A DNA stretch of 64,000 bases, taken from the NCBI GenBank assembly GCA_922989275.2, contig OV277872.1, forward strand, positions 26,552,119 through 26,616,118, read 5' to 3'. The notes under the pieces were generated by a model, which worked only from the letters and a program-made list of their open reading frames with translations, did no database searches and was not told the DNA's origin. Positions 59,849 to 64,000 of this stretch are shown here, piece by piece. Position 1 is the stretch's first letter. Each line of letters opens with the position of its first letter. This stretch comes from Gari tellinella. Taxonomy: Eukaryota > Mollusca > Bivalvia > Cardiida > Psammobiidae. Made by a program: the position numbers and the translations under genes.

Positions 59849-61517
59849 TGTCAGGACGGGCCGGAGAGTGGAAGTAATCAGAATCCAAATAAACATTTCA
59901 ACATTTAATTATCTTTACCTTTAAAGACATATTTACATTTAAATTACAATAATAAATAGGTTAAAAGCATTAATAAGAATTAAACATTAATCCCAGTGTC
60001 ATCCTTAAATCATATCAGTGTTCCAAACTTTATCCGTTATCTCTTCAAATCTAATCTCTCTCAGTTAAAATAGTTTACATTGAATTGAAATTATTTTCTC
60101 TCATTAACATTTGTCAAAGATGAAATATTGTACAGGTAATATATAATTTCCAATAATAAAATGCCATGTATTCCTACGTAAGGTTATTTCAACCAATTTA
60201 GTTCGGAATAACATGTTAAACATTGTATGTGTAGATGTAGAATTACACTGAAATACCTACAAATCAAAGAACTGTTTCCATTCTTCAATTTTTGAAGGTA
60301 AGTACTATTATATTTATACAACTTAAAATTTTATATATTCCCTGTCTTCTTTACATATACATTTATATCTATGAAATTTACTTATTGAATTTCACATTTT
60401 TTTTTAAAGTTATTAAATTCAACTTATTTCACAAATATAACACGTCATAATAATGTACATTAAATGTTACTATCCCATGGAAGTGTCTGTCAATATACTG
60501 AATTATTGTCTCTTCCAGAAATTGTTCAGAAAATTTGTACACGTACACATGTATTCAAAAAATTGTTCTTACTTACTACTTTCTCGGGGACTTCTCAGGG
60601 TTTTCCTCGGGGTCTTCTCAGGCTTTTCCTCCCGGTTGTAAATTGGTCTTCTGTTTATCAGTTTTCTCATTGTATCAGTTTTCTCTTTGAAGAACAGTTT
60701 TCAATTTTATCAGTTTTCTCCTTGGATAAGTTTTCTTCTTGGATCAGTTTTCTCTTTGAAGAACAGTTTTCGTTTGTACAAAATTTGTACAAAAAGTGTA
60801 AGTAACCCACACATATACATAACATTTCTTTGTAGTAATTGTTTTTTTTTCTTAACAATTACTTAAATTTCCCTAGTTCACCATGATAACTAAAACCATG
60901 ATGGTATTTCCCCACCAGTGTAATTTTTCAGTTTATCATGATGAACCAGTTTGGGCTTAGCCTGAGCTGTAACCTTTATACGGTACAGTACATCATTAAC
61001 TTTATCTAACACTTTACATGGACCTTTCCAAGGTCTTTGAAATTTCGGATTTAACCCTCTCTTCCGTTGCGGATAGTGATACCACACGGCATCACCTTCT
61101 TTAAATGAATTAAGGGTAGCTTTTACATTGTAGTTTGTTTTCATGCTTTCTACAGCAATGTCCATATTTTGTCTAGCTAAATCATGAACTTTATTCAACT
61201 TTTTCATCAACTCAGCTACAAATTTACAACAATTTCCCTTTTCTTGGTTTTCCGCATGTCCTAAAATAACGGTCACATGACGTCACACATAGTCATACCA
61301 TGGCGGGGAACTCAGGTCTTATTATTAGTGAATCTAAATAAAGAAGATGCTATTAAATCGAAGAGTTTAGGAACTGATACTGAATGGATGATTTATTAAG
61401 GGTAAATACTATAAATTGACACAGATAATATGTTTATATAAATAATATAATTGTCATTATTTTGCCTGTTTCTAATCTTCGTATGTTACAAAAGTGGGTG
61501 GGATAAACGTTCTAACA
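59849..61517 (-). repeat. 5' LTR, rearranged (1,669 bp)
   Basis: 59849-60066 matches 51994-52211 and 61253-61517 matches about 52343-52608 of the other LTR. Between them, 60067-61252 is not LTR sequence but a copy of the element's own 52968-54140 (3' non-coding region and integrase C-terminus) in the same orientation. The junctions share only a few bases (TT; TTTTC). Confidence 0.92.
60890..61252 (-). pseudogene. Duplicated integrase C-terminus inside the 5' LTR
   Basis: It has the same VWYHYPQRKRGLNPKFQ, RIKVTAQAKPKLVHHD and YTGGEIPSWF sequence as 53778-54140, with a handful of substitutions. The upstream end is cut where LTR sequence resumes, so it lacks the core. Confidence 0.9.
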
Positions 61518-63174
61518 CTAACGACCCTTGTCGCAGTTCCCTAAACGGAACGATTATGTCCAACCTATTCACGGCTGCAATGTCGCCTGCTTACAGTTGT
61601 CATCTACTGTGTTTCTCAAAGGTACATAATGATGGGCATTTTGACATAAAAAACGTCATAACGAGTGACAAACAGCTTGAATCCTGATCAGACGCCGCGT
61701 TACGCGGCGTATGATCTGTATTAAAGCTCATTGCAAATGTAAGCCTATTTCCCTTCCTATAACGACTCCCATCGAACAACACACACATTTTTGTCTCCCA
61801 TTTTGTGTCGTTGTAGAGAGGGGGCATAGTATACTTTTCGAAGAACCTGTCTATAGTAAACAACAAGCAGTGAACCATAATGTTTAGCGTAGTCCACGTT
61901 ATGGTGGAATCTGCATGCTGTCGGCATATCGACAGCTTAGTTAGATGGACTGCAGCAATACAAACATCCCTTAATAAGTGCCAAGTTATAAAGTACATTC
62001 ACGGTTCACTGCTCGTTGTTTACCTATACACCACAGCAGCGTTTCTGGCTACTGAGTGACCCTGTAGCGTTTCACCAAAAAACATGTAGAACTGTATTAC
62101 CGTTAAAGACAATAAGCCAGTTCATACATTGATTCACCCCAATTGTATTCCTTAGGTGTCGAAATACAGGTATACCGGTATAGAGCATGAGAAAATTGAG
62201 ATAATAACTGCTCAGCCATCTGAAGCTTTGAATAGAGGCCCTTACATAATAGATCTCAATAGGTTTTTCAATGGGGTTTACTAACCAAGTTATAACATAT
62301 TAGGTACGGGCCTCACATGAAACGCCTGAATGATTCTTTGCCTAGACGCTAGCCGAGTAAGTGCATGGGCTCCATGCTTTTACCTAAACTTTCTACGGTG
62401 ATATGTGTTACCACCCAAGCTTGGTCATGTAATGTTTTTAAACCCCTCTCACCCCGCTGAATTTTCATATACAAACTCCGCCCACTATGAACATATGTCG
62501 TCCATTCCATGTCCCTATAGCGTATACAAGTTTCACGGTGTCACCAAAATATATTACCCTTTTCCGCTCAATAAACGCCGTCAAGATGAAAATCGATCAC
62601 CCAAGCGCTTTTTCTACACAACATAAGCGTTTTTTCCATGACAGGTAGGTTAAACAGTTTTGTGTATTATAACTTATCTTATGAATGTCTGAGTAATAGT
62701 CAAATTAATGCCTAGAGTATGGTGACTTGACCATGTTCAAACAGTCTATATCAGCATCAGACGTCAAATACAACCCTGTCACTGAAACAAAACTGACAAC
62801 GTTGTTGAACATTCCGTTCTTTTTTAATTGAATGGCATTTAAATACTCTTAGTGAGAGGTTAAGATATGAACATTCAGTAAAACCTCTTTGTTATGACTA
62901 TTAAAACAAATGCTAATTGATTGTATAAAATGCACGTGACAGCTATAGGAGCTTTCTGTTTTATTGTCACATTGCTTTAAGCACTCACTTGAGGTAAAAA
63001 CATAATAGTTAAAACCATTTAGTGGTCGTATTAGAGAGGTTTTACTGTAAACCATCTGCTCGGTACCATGCCATACCATGCCTTTTATTGTAATAATTCC
63101 TCATTATAGTATATGTGTGGTAATGACTGGTCACTGAATCATGTATCCAATTTCCAACATGAGTCTGAAAACTT
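61518..63174. other. Non-coding flank with MITE fragments
   Basis: ACGACCC...CAGTTCCCTAAACGGAAC (from 61,522) continues the repeat interrupted by the LTR element. A GACGCCGCGTTACGCGGCGT hairpin lies at 61,678-61,735. Bases 61,740-63,170 show nothing recognised. Confidence 0.55.
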
Positions 63175-63295
63175 TAACCCTTTACCAAGTAACATGTTTC
63201 TAATTTTTAAGACACGTGGCTTCTTAAAAGTAAAGCGGAATGTGCCTTCAGACGCATTCTGCTTTACTTTCAGCCTGCTTTAAGCTACCAGCATT
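63175..63295. mobile_element. MITE, AACCCWTTACCC family (truncated)
   Basis: TTAACCCTTTACCAAGTAAC at the left, then the hairpin AAAGTAAAGCGGAATGTGCC facing GCATTCTGCTTTACTTTCAG, CCTGCTTTAAGC. The right terminal repeat is absent. Confidence 0.7.
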
Positions 63296-63559
63296 AAAGA
63301 AAACATATTCATGTACCAATATAAGTCCTCTTTTTGATCCGCAGGCACAAGCAGATGGATCATCAAGGTATTTCAGTGGTTCAATTATGAATTGAATAAC
63401 GTATTTTAATTTTCTTTTTTATAATTGCGGCATTTTGGGAGCATTTAAAATTCCACTTTGACTATCTCATTGAAATCGATTTGAATCTCTCAACTCAACC
63501 ATGAACAGGTTAAAGTAGTACACGATGCGTAGGCTTGTGATTGTATATGTGTGTCTTTT

Positions 63560-64000
63560 TAACCCTTTCAATCATACAGCCCTCTGTAGAGATTACTGAT
63601 TACAAATGCAAACAGTGTAGACCCAGATCAGAGGGCTCCTATCGTATCGTATCCTATTTTTGTCACACCAAAAATGCAACAGTAGACTTGTTCAAAATGC
63701 TTATACTAGATGAGTACAAAATGATTATAAGTACCCACAATAGAAATTTAGGGTTGAAATGGTTAACGTTTACAACGGCCCTCCCAAATAACGAATCCCT
63801 GCTTACAACGACCCTTCCAGCAATTCCCTAAACGGAACAATATGTCTAACATTTTTACATCTGCTTAATATTGTCGTCTGCTGTTTTCTCTTGCAGTTAA
63901 ATATAAGTGAAGATTTGATAGAATACATAATTATAATGACGAGTGACAAAAAACTTGAATCCAAATCAGACGCCGCGTGTCGCGGCGTCTGATTTGGATT
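63560..64000. mobile_element. Hairpin MITEs at the window end
   Basis: AACCCTTTCAATCATACAGC at 63,561 starts a truncated copy with CAGTGTAGACCCAGATCAGA. From 63,777 the ACAACGACCCTTCCAGC repeat leads to AGACGCCGCGTGTCGCGGCG, TCTGATTTGGATT, whose right arm runs off the window. Confidence 0.6.

Larger units (their letters stand above)
51994..61517 (-). mobile_element. Ty3/gypsy LTR retrotransposon, 9.5 kb, defective
   Basis: The LTR ends are TGTCAGGACG...CGTCCTAACA (inverted ends TG...CA). The primer site is at the high-coordinate LTR and the polypurine tract at the low one, so the element reads on the minus strand: LTR, gag, protease, RT, RNase H, linker, integrase, LTR. Flanks ATAA (51990-51993) and CTAA (61518-61521) may be a four-base target duplication with one mismatch. 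The coding parts are broken at several points and the two LTRs differ in length (1,669 and 615 bp). Confidence 0.93.

Noticed and set aside
62405..62626. 73-codon ORF in the right flank
   Set aside because: No splice context, motif or repeat; chance length.

Overview
The window looks like metazoan nuclear DNA, most likely from a bivalve mollusc. It is AT-rich, has short phase-1 exons separated by kilobase introns, and is packed with small inverted-repeat transposons. It also carries a SINE whose body resembles the Meta-domain of animal SINEs, a CR1/Jockey-type LINE, a Tc1/mariner relic and a Ty3/gypsy LTR element. I cannot name the species.

Region 1 (1-48,848, + strand) is the 3' part of one large gene. 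I reconstructed 23 coding exons by hand from reading frame, splice sites and phase. Phases close at every junction and no frame has to be forced. The exons give about 1,377 residues of a type I membrane protein in this order: HYR, sushi, sushi, HYR, sushi, sushi, a four-cysteine/Arg-Arg module, two GCC2/GCC3 (ephrin-receptor-like) repeats, a LamG/pentraxin-like domain, two EGF domains, TSP1, sushi, a second copy of the four-cysteine/Arg-Arg module, a third GCC2/GCC3 repeat, a transmembrane helix and a tail of about 60 residues ending at 48,846-48,848. The closest known architecture is SVEP1 (sushi, VWA, EGF and pentraxin domain protein), but the domain order differs and this protein has a membrane anchor. 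The N-terminus lies upstream of the window.

The introns are mostly transposon debris. Intron 1 (1,345-8,352) holds a 5.3-kb imperfect palindrome made of two inverted copies of [two-exon mini-ORF + CR1-like LINE]; a TIR cassette sits at its centre and a SINE with a perfect 14-bp target duplication sits in its right arm. Later introns hold many copies of a few MITE families: TIR AACCCTTTCACTC with a GACGCCGCG hairpin; TIR AACCCATTACCCC with an AAAGCAGGTTGAAAGTAAAGC hairpin core; TIR GGGGCCCGTTT; TIR TACAGTGGAGAA; and pogo-like TACAGTCGA. Two TIR elements carry tRNA-like pol III promoter sequences. Introns also contain tandem-repeat elements and a 400-bp TCTA/TCCA microsatellite.

Region 2 (48,849-51,993) has no gene that I can support. 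It holds the 3' flank of the gene, several foldbacks and a 560-bp element built of GTCATTTC/GAAATGAC palindromes.

Region 3 (51,994-61,517, - strand) is a 9.5-kb Ty3/gypsy element with gag, protease, RT, RNase H and integrase, a tRNA-Leu-type primer site and a polypurine tract. It is disabled by stops, a frameshift and a microsatellite insertion in integrase. Its two LTRs differ strikingly: the promoter-side LTR has lost about 130 bp and gained about 1.19 kb copied from the element's own 3' end.

Region 4 (61,518-64,000) is non-coding and contains further MITE copies; one runs off the end of the window.
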